Of a stretch of DNA of 64,000 bases, positions 17,610-26,594 are shown piece after piece. Within the stretch, counting starts at the first letter, position 1. Every line of letters starts with the position of its first letter. A model generated the notes under the pieces. It worked only from the letters and a program-made list of their open reading frames with translations, searched no databases and was not told the DNA's origin. The position numbers and the translations under genes were made by a program. Source of the stretch: Vibrio ruber DSM 16370 (GTDB taxonomy: Bacteria > Pseudomonadota > Gammaproteobacteria > Enterobacterales > Vibrionaceae); the NCBI RefSeq assembly GCF_900163965.1, contig NZ_FULE01000009.1, positions 62,001 to 126,000 of the forward strand, in the 5' to 3' direction.

Positions 17610-17888
17610 GTTTATATCGATACAACAACAGTTCGGCATCAGGAGAGATACATAGAAATGTAATTTTGTTGTCAAAAGACTAATAATGAGACGCTCTGCT
17701 CAAAATTATTTATTTAAAACGATAGATAATTCAATTATTTTAATTTAATCGATAGTAACGATTGATTTGAATTTTTTGAAGGCAGTAATTTTTTGAAGAC
17801 AGTATTGACGGCTGACCACGAAGCGGGATATGAGGGTGATGAACGGCGGGTCAGAGAAGATGAAGGCGAAGATGTTATCAGCGCATGA

Positions 17889-18332
17889 TTATAGAAAATA
17901 ACTCATGATGATCGCATCTTCACGTCCGTTTTCAGCCGGGTAATAGCCAAAGCGTCGATCGACGTCATTAAAACCGGCATTGAGGTAGAGATGATATGCA
18001 GGAAGGTTACTTGCTCTCACCTCTAACCATACGCTTTCTGCATCATGCTGTTCACAAAAAGCGAGTAAAAAGTCGAGCAGTTGTCGGCCAAGCCCCTTGC
18101 CCTGATGAGCCGGATCAATAGCAATGTTAAGTAACGTCACTTCTCCGACAATGTTCTGCGCATAAAAATAGCCCGCGACACGCCCGTCAATCAATAGGGT
18201 ATGATGGCAGGCACCGCGGCTGTCCAGATCACGAATAATGGACGCCTTCCAGGGAAACAAATGAGCCCGGCACTCAATCTGATAGATCTGATCCAAATGA
18301 TCAGAAGACATCGGAACAATCGAAATATTCAT
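17889..18332 (-). CDS. rimI: ribosomal protein bS18-alanine N-acetyltransferase RimI
   Basis: A GNAT enzyme of 147 residues that acetylates the N-terminal alanine of ribosomal protein S18. It has the acetyl-CoA loop DPAHQGKGLGRQLL and the family ending (VWLEVRASNLPAYHLYLNAGF, then RFGYYP) with the conserved N-x-AY-x-LY-x-x-x-GF. The start at 18332 is chosen because its ATG overlaps the holD stop as ATGA; an in-frame extension to 18362 lies inside holD. The holD-rimI order is conserved in gammaproteobacteria. Confidence 0.95.
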   Translation of the reverse strand: MNISIVPMSSDHLDQIYQIECRAHLFPWKASIIRDLDSRGACHHTLLIDGRVAGYFYAQNIVGEVTLLNIAIDPAHQGKGLGRQLLDFLLAFCEQHDAESVWLEVRASNLPAYHLYLNAGFNDVDRRFGYYPAENGREDAIIMSYFL

Positions 18333-18733
18333 GAGGCCTGATAAGAACAAATTTGACGCCAAAGATCCCGACGGTGTTGAGGATGACCGTCAATCTCACT
18401 CAACAAAGGTGATGTTAATCGTTTTGCCGTCGTCACTTCTGGTGCCGGACAACCAGCAAACCAAATCCATTCAATATCACTTTGAGAGATCCAATCAAGC
18501 GAATGCGGGTAGACATGGCGCGCTTCTTCAAGAGAGACATGAAAACTCTTGAGAACTTTTTCAAACATCACTGCCTGAGCACCTTCGGGCAAAACCGGAC
18601 TGACGAATAACAATTTACAGGATGCCGGCAAAGCATACTGCGCATATTCACCCCCCAGCATTCGCTCAGGATGAACCAACTGCCAGTGCTGAATTCCCAT
18701 TTCCTGTAGATAATATTGTTGACGCTCTTGCAT
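18329..18733 (-). CDS. holD: DNA polymerase III psi subunit HolD
   Basis: A 134-residue protein matching the psi family: an N-terminal YLQEMGIQHWQLVHPERM (the segment that binds the clamp loader in E. coli), then LLFVSPVLP and a C-terminal LWRQICSYQ helix. Psi, with chi (HolC), links the clamp loader to SSB at the replication fork. It overlaps rimI by 4 nt. In E. coli rsmC precedes holD; here rsmC is 33 kb away. Confidence 0.88.
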   Translation of the reverse strand: MQERQQYYLQEMGIQHWQLVHPERMLGGEYAQYALPASCKLLFVSPVLPEGAQAVMFEKVLKSFHVSLEEARHVYPHSLDWISQSDIEWIWFAGCPAPEVTTAKRLTSPLLSEIDGHPQHRRDLWRQICSYQAS

Positions 18734-18813
18734 GAATGTCAGCCCAGTGAACCGATGAAAGATGAGGAGAAGATATTAACAAATTTCCCTTTAAATCAGA
18801 AGCCGGGAAATAT

Positions 18814-19314
18814 TCAAAACAGCGAGGAGTCAAACTCAATCCGATGCTCACCCATTTCCTCGACAGCTCCCTGAACCATCTCGCAAATTAATAGCTGACG
18901 GGGTTGTGGCAATGAATGAACAGCGCTTAAACCAACATCTTCTCCTTGCTTAAAGCCAAGTGAGCGGTAATGTTCATACTCTCCAAATACCGTACACACC
19001 GGGTAACCGAATTCATAAAGCGAATTCAGGCCTTCAGTCACCAACTGTTGCGAGATATCGCCCTGCTCACGAGGTTCAGCCATCAGTAAACGTAAATGCT
19101 GCCAGCTGTGAAACACCCCATCGGGCGCAACTGGCGTAAACAGAATATAGCCTTGAATTTGTCCTTCATCATCACAGGCAACCAAAGACAATGTGATACG
19201 ACTACTTTCCCGGTAATCCATGACCAGATCTGCTTCCGCTCCGGCGTTCAGCGATGAGCGCAGTAACCGATCAATGGGTAAAATATCTGCGGGTGCTTCA
19301 GTGCGAATAAGCAT
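18814..19314 (-). CDS. GNAT-family N-acetyltransferase (YhbS-like)
   Basis: A 166-residue acetyltransferase. The fold is recognisable from the N-terminal IRTEAPADILPIDRLLRSS, the central beta strands, and the FGEYEHYRSLGFKQGED element common in YhbS-type enzymes. The substrate is unknown. It overlaps the ubiT gene by 17 nt and has an AAGGA ribosome binding site 7 nt before the ATG. E. coli keeps the same yhbT-yhbS pairing, so the association is ancient, but a role in quinone synthesis is not shown. Confidence 0.8.
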   Translation of the reverse strand: MLIRTEAPADILPIDRLLRSSLNAGAEADLVMDYRESSRITLSLVACDDEGQIQGYILFTPVAPDGVFHSWQHLRLLMAEPREQGDISQQLVTEGLNSLYEFGYPVCTVFGEYEHYRSLGFKQGEDVGLSAVHSLPQPRQLLICEMVQGAVEEMGEHRIEFDSSLF

Positions 19315-19867
19315 TCACGGTTCCTTTATGATTTGAGCGTTCTGACTGTATGCCTTTATACACAAAATCAGAGAGCTGATTCAAAGAATATTTGATGAGT
19401 ACAGGAAATGTCTCCAGATCCACACTATCCATCATATTCTTGATTTCAAGCCCCAGTTCAGTATCACCTTCAATCGAGAGCCTCCGCTGAAAAAAGAGCG
19501 TATCCGGATCTTCTTTCCGCCCGGCAATCAAGACAAAATCATTCAGTGAACCGCTAAAACACGCATCGGGTTCGGCCACCGCTCCGGCGATAACCAATTG
19601 CGCCTGACGACAGGTGATATGCCAGGATAGTCCAAGATCTTTCACTTCAACTTTCAAACACTTACTTTCAAGAAATTCAAACTCCCCTTCTGCCAGCGCT
19701 TCTTTAAAAATCGTATTCAATGCCTCTAAAAGGATTTTATTTTGCACAAAGTCTGGCAAAAATCGGGCTGGTGTTCTCAAAAAGGAAGCAGCATTTTGCA
19801 CCATGTAGCTGTGAATCTTGTTAAACACACTCGTTATCCACTCGGTTGATATCAATGGCGTTATCAT
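19298..19867 (-). CDS. ubiT: UbiT, SCP2-domain lipid-binding factor for O2-independent ubiquinone synthesis
   Basis: An SCP2/sterol-carrier-domain protein (about 176-189 residues). The stretch DPDTLFFQRRLSIEGDTELGLEIKNMMD is nearly identical to the family core. UbiT binds the hydrophobic prenylated intermediates and works with UbiU and UbiV to make ubiquinone without oxygen. The start is unsure: ATG at 19867 lacks a clear ribosome binding site, and a GTG at 19828 would give an N-terminus closer to E. coli YhbT. UbiU and UbiV are encoded divergently 2.3 kb away, which strongly supports the call. Confidence 0.9.
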   Translation of the reverse strand: MITPLISTEWITSVFNKIHSYMVQNAASFLRTPARFLPDFVQNKILLEALNTIFKEALAEGEFEFLESKCLKVEVKDLGLSWHITCRQAQLVIAGAVAEPDACFSGSLNDFVLIAGRKEDPDTLFFQRRLSIEGDTELGLEIKNMMDSVDLETFPVLIKYSLNQLSDFVYKGIQSERSNHKGTVNAYSH

Positions 19868-20021
19868 ACTGAAAGATTAAATCTGAATTTCTGTTGTGAA
19901 TCAAAAAATCCAAGACCGCCATGCGCTTCACTAATGTTATAAAGACGGTTATAGTGGCGTACTCCGTATCGATTTATAAATGCTGAGTCCCTGTCTGGTT
20001 TCGGAGCACTGAATAGTTGGC

Positions 20022-22061
20022 ATGATTTCACAAGAATTTCAACGCTGGTTTACACAACTAACGGCACATAGTCCTTTCTTTTTTGCCATTCTCGATGCCC
20101 AGCACAATTATATGATGGTGAATGAACGCTATTGTGATATATCGGGTCTCACGCGCGATCAACTCATTGGTTCAAATGATCGGAAAGTATTTGGTGAATC
20201 ATTCTATCAGGCAATTCATCCCTATTATGAGCGCGCGTTAAACGGTGAAATCGTTGAAACTGAGCTGACGCTCAACGACAAGCATCTCGCAACAACATTG
20301 CTGATATCACTCTCACGACTACAAACCGAAGGCCAGCCCCCAGCTATCATTGTTCAGGCTGCCGATATCTCAGAAAAACAGATGTTAGTCGATACCGTTG
20401 AAGAGTCAGAAAAGAAATTCTCAACATTAGTTTATATGTTGAAAGAGTCGATCCTGATTGTTGAAGAGAATACGATTATTTCCTGTAATCCTGCGGCCGC
20501 GCATTCGCTGGGGCTAAATACTGCCGATGAACTATACGGAGAGCAGCTCTCGGAAATTTTTATCCAAACCTCAAATCAGAAGCCGTTTGTTCTCAATGAT
20601 TCTGCGGTCATCCAACACCCTGTTTCTTGTCATACAACACCAGCCTACGGTGAAGAACGACAGGTCACATTGCGAATTGAAACCACCAAAATTTTGGGGA
20701 GTCAGGCGTTCTTCGTTCTCATTCAATCACAAGAAAAAAAGATGCCTGAGCGATTGCATCATCCTTCGATTGATGTCCATATCGATCCGTTAACCGGCTT
20801 GTATAACCGTACCGGTTTTACCAAACGGCTTGATATGTTTATTGCAGATAACACGCCGTTGGTGATGCTCTATCTCGATATTGATAATTTCAAGAACATC
20901 AATGACTCTCTGGGGCACCACATCGGTGATAAAGTGATCCGGGAGGTCGCAGCTCGTCTCAAGCGCCTTCTCCCTCAAAATGCCATTTTAGGTCATTTGG
21001 GTGCAGATGAATTTGGCTTACTCCTGCCGGAACCGGAGAAACCCCGTTCAGCAGAAATGCTTTCCGAACGCATTATTGCATTGGTCAATCAACCTTTCGA
21101 CTTGAACTATTTTACTAAAAGGCTGGCCTGCTCCATTGGCAGTGTAACTTACCCCGGTGATGGCAGTGATGCCCGTATCCTGCTGCAAAATGCCGACACC
21201 GCGATGTATGAAGCCAAAGCGAGAGGACGCAACCGGATGATTCGCTTCAGTTCCCAAATGAATAAAGAAGCAAGAACCCGGTTATGGCTGGAGATCGAGC
21301 TGCAAAAAGCGCTGCAAAATAGTGGCCTCGAAGTCTGGTATCAACCGAAAGTCAGTGCGAGAGACTTTAGCATCAACGGTGCTGAAGCATTGGTGCGGTG
21401 GAAACATCCGGTCGAAGGCTACATCAGCCCCGGCTCCTTTATTCCTGTCGCAGAAAAGGCCGGGTTAATTGAACATCTGGGCCGGGCAGTCATGCGGGAT
21501 GTATTTACGACCGTCAAGCGTTGGAAACAACAAGGCCTTCTCCCCGGTCCTGTTGCAATTAACCTCTCACCGGAACAATTTGGTAACCCGAAACTGATCG
21601 ATTTCATGGAAAAATTATTACGATCGACACAGCTTGATCCTAGCTGTATTACCTTCGAGCTAACCGAAAGTGCGGTCATGAGTGACAGTGAACATACCGT
21701 ACAAATGTTAAATGCCATCAAAAAGCTTGGCTTTACCTTATCGATTGATGATTTTGGCACCGGATACTCATCGCTCTCTTATCTTGCTCGCTTCCCGATT
21801 GATGAGCTCAAAATCGACCGCGCGTTTATTACAGACATCGATCAGTTACCCAAACAGTTGACTGTGATCGAAAACATCATCAATCTCGGTCAATCCTTAC
21901 GGCTAAAAGTCGTGGCAGAAGGTGTAGAAACACAACAACAAGCGACTTTACTCGCAAACCTTCACTGCCATTCAATCCAAGGATTCCACTTCCATCGTCC
22001 CCAACCCAAGCAAGAAATCGAAGCATTATTTGCCCAAAACCGCCGCCACAGCAGCTCATAA
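20022..22061 (+). CDS. rocS: PAS-GGDEF-EAL cyclic-di-GMP protein, RocS-like
   Basis: A 679-residue cytoplasmic protein with an N-terminal PAS domain (about 10-125), a second PAS-like region (about 130-235), GGDEF (about 245-405) and EAL (about 420-670). The GGDEF signature reads GADEF (327-331) and no RxxD inhibitory site precedes it. The EAL domain keeps EAL at 455-457, NLSPEQF, ELTES, DDFGTGYSSL and EGVET, so phosphodiesterase activity is likely. The same slot between ubiT and the U32 genes holds rocS (VC0653) in V. cholerae, a regulator of rugosity and motility. Diguanylate cyclase activity is doubtful because of the altered signature. Confidence 0.88.
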   Translation: MISQEFQRWFTQLTAHSPFFFAILDAQHNYMMVNERYCDISGLTRDQLIGSNDRKVFGESFYQAIHPYYERALNGEIVETELTLNDKHLATTLLISLSRLQTEGQPPAIIVQAADISEKQMLVDTVEESEKKFSTLVYMLKESILIVEENTIISCNPAAAHSLGLNTADELYGEQLSEIFIQTSNQKPFVLNDSAVIQHPVSCHTTPAYGEERQVTLRIETTKILGSQAFFVLIQSQEKKMPERLHHPSIDVHIDPLTGLYNRTGFTKRLDMFIADNTPLVMLYLDIDNFKNINDSLGHHIGDKVIREVAARLKRLLPQNAILGHLGADEFGLLLPEPEKPRSAEMLSERIIALVNQPFDLNYFTKRLACSIGSVTYPGDGSDARILLQNADTAMYEAKARGRNRMIRFSSQMNKEARTRLWLEIELQKALQNSGLEVWYQPKVSARDFSINGAEALVRWKHPVEGYISPGSFIPVAEKAGLIEHLGRAVMRDVFTTVKRWKQQGLLPGPVAINLSPEQFGNPKLIDFMEKLLRSTQLDPSCITFELTESAVMSDSEHTVQMLNAIKKLGFTLSIDDFGTGYSSLSYLARFPIDELKIDRAFITDIDQLPKQLTVIENIINLGQSLRLKVVAEGVETQQQATLLANLHCHSIQGFHFHRPQPKQEIEALFAQNRRHSSS

Positions 22062-22164
22062 ATCACAGTAAATTCAGGTCAAACCTGCCTCACATCAATT
22101 CATTCTGTGGCAATTTTCCATACAATACAGCCACTTCAAAAGCCACCAATGAAACTAAGTTACT

Positions 22165-23178
22165 ATGGAACTGCTTTGTCCTGCGGGAAATCTTCCCGCC
22201 CTGAAGACGGCAATCACCAATGGTGCCGATGCGGTGTATATCGGTTTTAAAGACGACACCAATGCCCGCCATTTTGCCGGTCTCAATTTCTCAGGAAAAA
22301 AACTGGAAAGTGCTGTTCGCTTCGTTCATGAACATCACAAAAAAATTCATGTTGCTCTCAACACATTTGCCCATCCGGATCGCTTTAGCCACTGGACAGC
22401 GGCAGCGGATAAAGCGGTTGATCTGGGCGTTGATGCGTTGATTGTGGCCGATATTGCACTACTGGACTACATCTCTGAGCGCTATCCGCATCAGGAGATC
22501 CACCTTTCCGTTCAGGCATCTGCCACCAACAGTGCTGCGATTGAATTCTACCATCGAAATTTTCACATCAAACGAGTTGTACTCCCGCGGGTACTCTCGA
22601 TTCATCAAGTTAAACAACTGTCTCAGTCGATTAGCGATGAGATTGACTTGGAGGTATTTGCTTTTGGTAGCCTCTGTATCATGTCTGAAGGGCGCTGCTA
22701 TCTGTCTTCATATATGACGGGGGAGTCTCCTAACACCGTCGGCGCGTGTTCACCTGCGAAATTTGTTCGTTGGCAAGACACACCACATGGGATGGAAACC
22801 CGGCTGAATAACATTCTCATTGATCAATACAAACCCGGAGAGAATGCGGGCTATCCGACATTATGCAAGGGCCGGTTTATGACGGCGTTGAACGGCCAGC
22901 AGCAGTGTTATCACACGCTGGAAGAACCGACGAGTCTCAATACACTGTCGCTCTTACCGGAGCTTTTTGTCGCGAATGTCGCTTCAGTCAAAATTGAAGG
23001 CAGACAACGCAGTCCGGCGTATGTCGAACAGGTAACCAAAACCTGGCGGGCAGCGATTGACCGTTATTTATCGGCCCCGCAAAGTTATCAGGTTGATGAA
23101 ACATGGAACCGAACCCTTGCCAACGTTTCCGAGGGCACGCAGACAACACTCGGCGCCTATCATAGAAAGTGGCAATAA
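22165..23178 (+). CDS. ubiU: UbiU, U32-family [4Fe-4S] protein of O2-independent ubiquinone hydroxylation
   Basis: A 337-residue U32 protein. Four cysteines at 171, 178, 195 and 234 (GSLC, EGRC, GAC, LCKGR) match the [4Fe-4S] ligands of E. coli UbiU with a shift of two residues. The N-terminus MELLCPAGNLPALKTAI is family-typical. With UbiV it forms the heterodimer that hydroxylates ubiquinone precursors using prephenate rather than O2. ubiV follows with a short gap. It was long annotated as a peptidase, but the cluster ligands argue for the ubiquinone role. Confidence 0.95.
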   Translation: MELLCPAGNLPALKTAITNGADAVYIGFKDDTNARHFAGLNFSGKKLESAVRFVHEHHKKIHVALNTFAHPDRFSHWTAAADKAVDLGVDALIVADIALLDYISERYPHQEIHLSVQASATNSAAIEFYHRNFHIKRVVLPRVLSIHQVKQLSQSISDEIDLEVFAFGSLCIMSEGRCYLSSYMTGESPNTVGACSPAKFVRWQDTPHGMETRLNNILIDQYKPGENAGYPTLCKGRFMTALNGQQQCYHTLEEPTSLNTLSLLPELFVANVASVKIEGRQRSPAYVEQVTKTWRAAIDRYLSAPQSYQVDETWNRTLANVSEGTQTTLGAYHRKWQ

Positions 23179-23192
23179 CAACGGAGTTCAAG

Positions 23193-24080
23193 ATGAAATA
23201 TGCATTAGGCCCGTTACTCTATTTCTGGCCCAAAACTGATGTTGAGCAATTCTATCAGCAGGCGCAGACATCCAGCGCTGACATTATTTATCTGGGAGAA
23301 ACGGTTTGCTCTAAACGTCGGGAGTTAAAAACACAGGACTGGCTGGCAATCGCACAGGAGCTTGCCCGGACAGGTAAACAGATCGTGTTGTCAACCATGG
23401 CACTGCTTGAGTCTCGTAGTGAGCTAACCGTGATGAAAAAATACATTGATAACGGTGATTTTATCATTGAGGCTAACGATGTTTCAGCCATTCATCTCGC
23501 CAGCGAACAACGGGTGCCATTTGTCGTCGGGCCTGCGATCAACTGTTACAACGCGCATACTCTGCAATATTTTCTCCGCCAAGGAATGATCCGGTGGTGT
23601 ATGCCAGTAGAGCTTTCCCATTCGTGGCTGCAACAAGTGCTGCAGCAATGTGAAACATTGGGGATTCGTAACACATTTGAAGTTGAAATATTCGGCTACG
23701 GCTATCTCCCGCTTGCCTACTCCGCCCGTTGTTTCACCGCCCGTGCTGAAAATCGTCCGAAAGATGAATGTAAGACATGTTGTATCAATTACCCCAATGG
23801 TATCCGCGTTCACAGTCAGGAAGGTCAGGAAGTCTTCAACCTAAACGGAATTCAGACGCAGTCCGGTTACTGCTATAACCTGATTAACGAATTACCCAGC
23901 ATGACTGATAGTGTCGATGTCGTTCGTCTCAGCCCAACAGGAGCACAAACCCTGACAACAATTCAGACATTTCGTGATAACGAAACGGCACCACGACCTC
24001 ACCCACTGGATAACCATCAGTGTAATGGTTATTGGCACCGCGTCGCGGGATTAGAAATCGTAACTGCTGAATCTCAGTAA
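23193..24080 (+). CDS. ubiV: UbiV, U32-family [4Fe-4S] partner of UbiU
   Basis: A 295-residue protein starting MKYALGPLLYFWPK. Cysteines at 39, 180, 193 and 197 match the cluster ligands of E. coli UbiV. The ATG at 23193 is chosen because GGAG lies 6 nt upstream; a GTG at 23169 would overlap ubiU and lacks support. The start is 14 nt after the ubiU stop, so the two are co-transcribed. The gene converges on the MATE gene, with only 17 bp between the stops. Confidence 0.95.
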   Translation: MKYALGPLLYFWPKTDVEQFYQQAQTSSADIIYLGETVCSKRRELKTQDWLAIAQELARTGKQIVLSTMALLESRSELTVMKKYIDNGDFIIEANDVSAIHLASEQRVPFVVGPAINCYNAHTLQYFLRQGMIRWCMPVELSHSWLQQVLQQCETLGIRNTFEVEIFGYGYLPLAYSARCFTARAENRPKDECKTCCINYPNGIRVHSQEGQEVFNLNGIQTQSGYCYNLINELPSMTDSVDVVRLSPTGAQTLTTIQTFRDNETAPRPHPLDNHQCNGYWHRVAGLEIVTAESQ

Positions 24081-24097
24081 CCGGCGTTACTTCATCG

Positions 24098-25456
24098 TCA
24101 TGATTCAGAACTCATCCCATCAGGTGGTTGATGAAATAACCGCCTGATGTCTTTATATAAAATCACTGACACCACTAACGACAAAACAATATTCGAGATC
24201 GGAAATGCCAGCCAGACACCGGTTAATCCCCATCCGAGAGGCAGTAAAAGTGGCAATAAAAACAAGAATGGTGGCTGAATCAGAATATTCCCCAGTGAAA
24301 TAGTCACCGCTTTTTTACCCCGATGAATCGATTGGTAAAACGAAGATGCAACCACGATGAATCCATCCAGGCACAGAGCAATTAAGTGTAAGCGTATCCC
24401 CGTGGTGGCGTAATCGCTCAGTTCCGGGTTATCTCGGTTGAAGATGGCAATAATATCATTCGGATAAAGGTTCATAACCGTCGTCACAATCAGACCGAAT
24501 GCCACAGACAATCCCATTGCCAGGCCCAGTAGTTTCTTGATATTGGCTAACTGATTCGCACCGTAGTTAAAACTCACTAACGGTTGCATCCCGTTCGCAA
24601 ACCCTTCAACCGTCAAATAATAGAACGTGACCACATAGCCCAGAATGGTGTACGCTCCCAAAGCAGTCGTGCCACCATAGATCGCAAATTGGCTGTTATG
24701 TAAAGCAACCATGACGCTCCAATAGAGATACATGAAAAAGCTTGAAAGACCGACCAAAACAATCTGACGAATATCCTGCCAACGGAAAAACAGCAAATCA
24801 GAGCGTCTTAAACGTAAAGATGCTGCAGGAGAAAAGAAGTAACTGAGCCCGACAATGGTCACCACACCCTGTGATATTGCGGTAGCAATTGCCGCCCCCT
24901 GCAACCCCAGCTCCCAGACCACGATAAACAGATAATCAAAAACAATATTCAGCCCCCCGCCGATGATCATCAGATACGTTGCTAGTGCCGGGCTGTCATC
25001 GTTTCTGATCAGAAACGGTAATGCTGTCGCAGAGAGGGTAAAGCAAGAAGTAAACACCACCACTTGCATGTATGCCATCGCCAGTTGAAAGACATCGGGA
25101 TCCTGCGTTTGCCACATCAGAATATCCGCCATAAAGAATCGCAGTCCCAAAGAGAGCAAGCACGCTAACAAGATCAATAAGATCAGGCTGGTACTAATCG
25201 TCTGACGGGCAGCGGATAAATTCTTTTGCCCTTTATAAATGGAGGTAATCGCGCCGGTTCCGACCCCAACCATCAGGCCGATACCAACCAATACCGCAAT
25301 CATAGACCAGGCGATATTAATGCCGGCTAAACCATCAACACCAAGATACTGACCGATAAAAATGCCATCAACGAGCTGATATAAACCATTAACTAACATT
25401 GCCGCTACAGTTGGAACGGCATAGCGAAAATACTGTAAATAAATAGACCGCTGCAT
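24098..25456 (-). CDS. MATE-family efflux transporter
   Basis: A 452-residue membrane protein with twelve predicted TM helices in two homologous halves, starting with FRYAVPTVAAMLVNGLYQLVDGIFIGQ, the usual MATE TM1 region. The second half repeats the pattern (VEGFANGMQPLVSFNYGA). Relatives export cationic drugs or dyes using a sodium or proton gradient; the resemblance is to the MepA/VmrA group. An AGG 8 nt upstream supports the ATG. It lies 115 bp below nlpI, behind a hairpin, and appears to be its own unit. The substrate is unknown. Confidence 0.88.
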   Translation of the reverse strand: MQRSIYLQYFRYAVPTVAAMLVNGLYQLVDGIFIGQYLGVDGLAGINIAWSMIAVLVGIGLMVGVGTGAITSIYKGQKNLSAARQTISTSLILLILLACLLSLGLRFFMADILMWQTQDPDVFQLAMAYMQVVVFTSCFTLSATALPFLIRNDDSPALATYLMIIGGGLNIVFDYLFIVVWELGLQGAAIATAISQGVVTIVGLSYFFSPAASLRLRRSDLLFFRWQDIRQIVLVGLSSFFMYLYWSVMVALHNSQFAIYGGTTALGAYTILGYVVTFYYLTVEGFANGMQPLVSFNYGANQLANIKKLLGLAMGLSVAFGLIVTTVMNLYPNDIIAIFNRDNPELSDYATTGIRLHLIALCLDGFIVVASSFYQSIHRGKKAVTISLGNILIQPPFLFLLPLLLPLGWGLTGVWLAFPISNIVLSLVVSVILYKDIRRLFHQPPDGMSSES

Positions 25457-25481
25457 AGATTCAACCTAAACCTGAAATACA

Positions 25482-25511
25482 AACAGCCTGCAAAAATCAA
25501 TGCAGGCTGTT
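25482..25511 (-). terminator. stem-loop downstream of nlpI
   Basis: An 11-bp perfect stem (AACAGCCTGCA / TGCAGGCTGTT) with an 8-nt loop, followed on the minus strand by a weak T-rich stretch. It lies between nlpI and the MATE gene. Confidence 0.7.
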
Positions 25512-25571
25512 CACCATAAACCAACTTCAGACAGCCAATTCAGCCGGAGAAGCAGTTACAATCAAGACATA

Positions 25572-26480
25572 TCAATGGGACGATGAGTGCTCGTCTTTAA
25601 TCGTATTGTATATCCGTTCCAGTTCTAAAAAAGCATAGCGATGTTCAATATACTCATAAACGTTCATTGAGATTGCAAGTTTATATAATGCGACTGCCTC
25701 AGCGTAATGTGCTTGCATCTGATAACGCTTGCCGAGATAAAAATAAGCTTCCGTTAAGCGGTGGGCGAGCACTGTATTATCACTTGTTTCTTGCATGATC
25801 TGTTTGAAAACGGTTGAATCATCGGTTTCACCCAACATCATAGCAACCAGAGACCATCCCCAAGTCTCCTTTGGCTGAGACTGATGGGCGTGATAACTTT
25901 GCATCAATTGTTTCCGCGCCGCTTCAGCGTCCATTTCACTCACGATCAAATAACGCCATAAAGCACTAAAAGGATCGGCTGAGTCTTGTTGCATGGCTTG
26001 TTCGATTTCATCCCGGGCTAAACGGTGGCGCCCACCGTAATACAGCGCAATCGCCAGATTCCTGCCGGCATACACACTCTCCGGTGCCAGCTCTAATGCT
26101 GAATCAAACGACTCATAAGCGGAATCGAAATCATTGATTTCCGTGTAATAGACGCCAAGCATGTTGAACACTTCCGGCTGAGACGGATAAAAACGTAAAG
26201 ATTGTTCGAAGTCCAGACGAGCCAGATTTTTTAAACCCAGCATGTCGTAGCTATTACCACGTTCAAAAAAGACTTTGGCTCGAATCTCATCGGTGAGTTC
26301 TTTTTGCTGTAGCAGTTGGCTCAAACGCAAGATTTTTACTTCTTGTTGAATCGTCGGTTGTAATGGCCGCGCCATCGGGGCATAAAGCCATTCAGACTCC
26401 TGCTGATGCCGAATCGATGAGCACCCTACGCTCAAAAGCAAGCCGAGCCCTGTCAATACCGTGAGAAACCACTTCGCCAA
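25572..26480 (-). CDS. nlpI: lipoprotein NlpI, TPR adaptor for peptidoglycan hydrolases
   Basis: An outer-membrane lipoprotein of 302 residues with a lipobox LSVGC and TPR repeats (for example FNMLGVYYTEINDFDSAYES). NlpI scaffolds murein endopeptidases and helps Prc degrade MepS in E. coli. The frame is open to 26519, but its upstream ATG (26504) lies against the T-run of the pnp terminator and has no ribosome binding site. A TTG at 26480 has AAGGAG 7 nt upstream and gives a normal lipoprotein signal (AKWFLTVLTGLGLLLSVGC). I therefore choose the TTG. The pnp-nlpI order is as in E. coli. Confidence 0.92.
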   Translation of the reverse strand: MAKWFLTVLTGLGLLLSVGCSSIRHQQESEWLYAPMARPLQPTIQQEVKILRLSQLLQQKELTDEIRAKVFFERGNSYDMLGLKNLARLDFEQSLRFYPSQPEVFNMLGVYYTEINDFDSAYESFDSALELAPESVYAGRNLAIALYYGGRHRLARDEIEQAMQQDSADPFSALWRYLIVSEMDAEAARKQLMQSYHAHQSQPKETWGWSLVAMMLGETDDSTVFKQIMQETSDNTVLAHRLTEAYFYLGKRYQMQAHYAEAVALYKLAISMNVYEYIEHRYAFLELERIYNTIKDEHSSSH

Positions 26481-26503
26481 AATTATTCTCCTTAACGCTC
26501 TCA

Positions 26504-26533
26504 TAAAAAAAGGGAGCAAAACAGCTCCCTTTA
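26504..26533 (-). terminator. intrinsic terminator of pnp
   Basis: Stem AGGGAGC/GCTCCCT with a 6-nt loop, followed on the minus strand by seven Ts. It lies 62 bp after the pnp stop and directly before nlpI. Confidence 0.9.
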
Positions 26534-26594
26534 TAACATCATGCTTGCCAATAAAAAAGCAACCCGGCGGATTATCTAATCCTGAGATGCGTTT

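Larger units (their letters stand above)
17229..17888 (-). promoter_or_regulatory. regulatory region of the exopolysaccharide operon
   Basis: A 660-bp AT-rich stretch without a gene, between rimI and the priming transferase. It contains an ops/JUMPstart element near the operon start (17250-17290) and a perfect 14-bp palindrome (17596-17609). It also has long runs of A and T typical of H-NS-type control. I could not single out a convincing -35/-10 pair on the minus strand. Confidence 0.7.

Noticed and set aside
19891..19904. FNR-like site CTGTT-GTGA-ATCAA upstream of ubiT
   Set aside because: Only 8 of 10 consensus positions match, and for the annotated start an activating position would put the transcript start inside the coding sequence.
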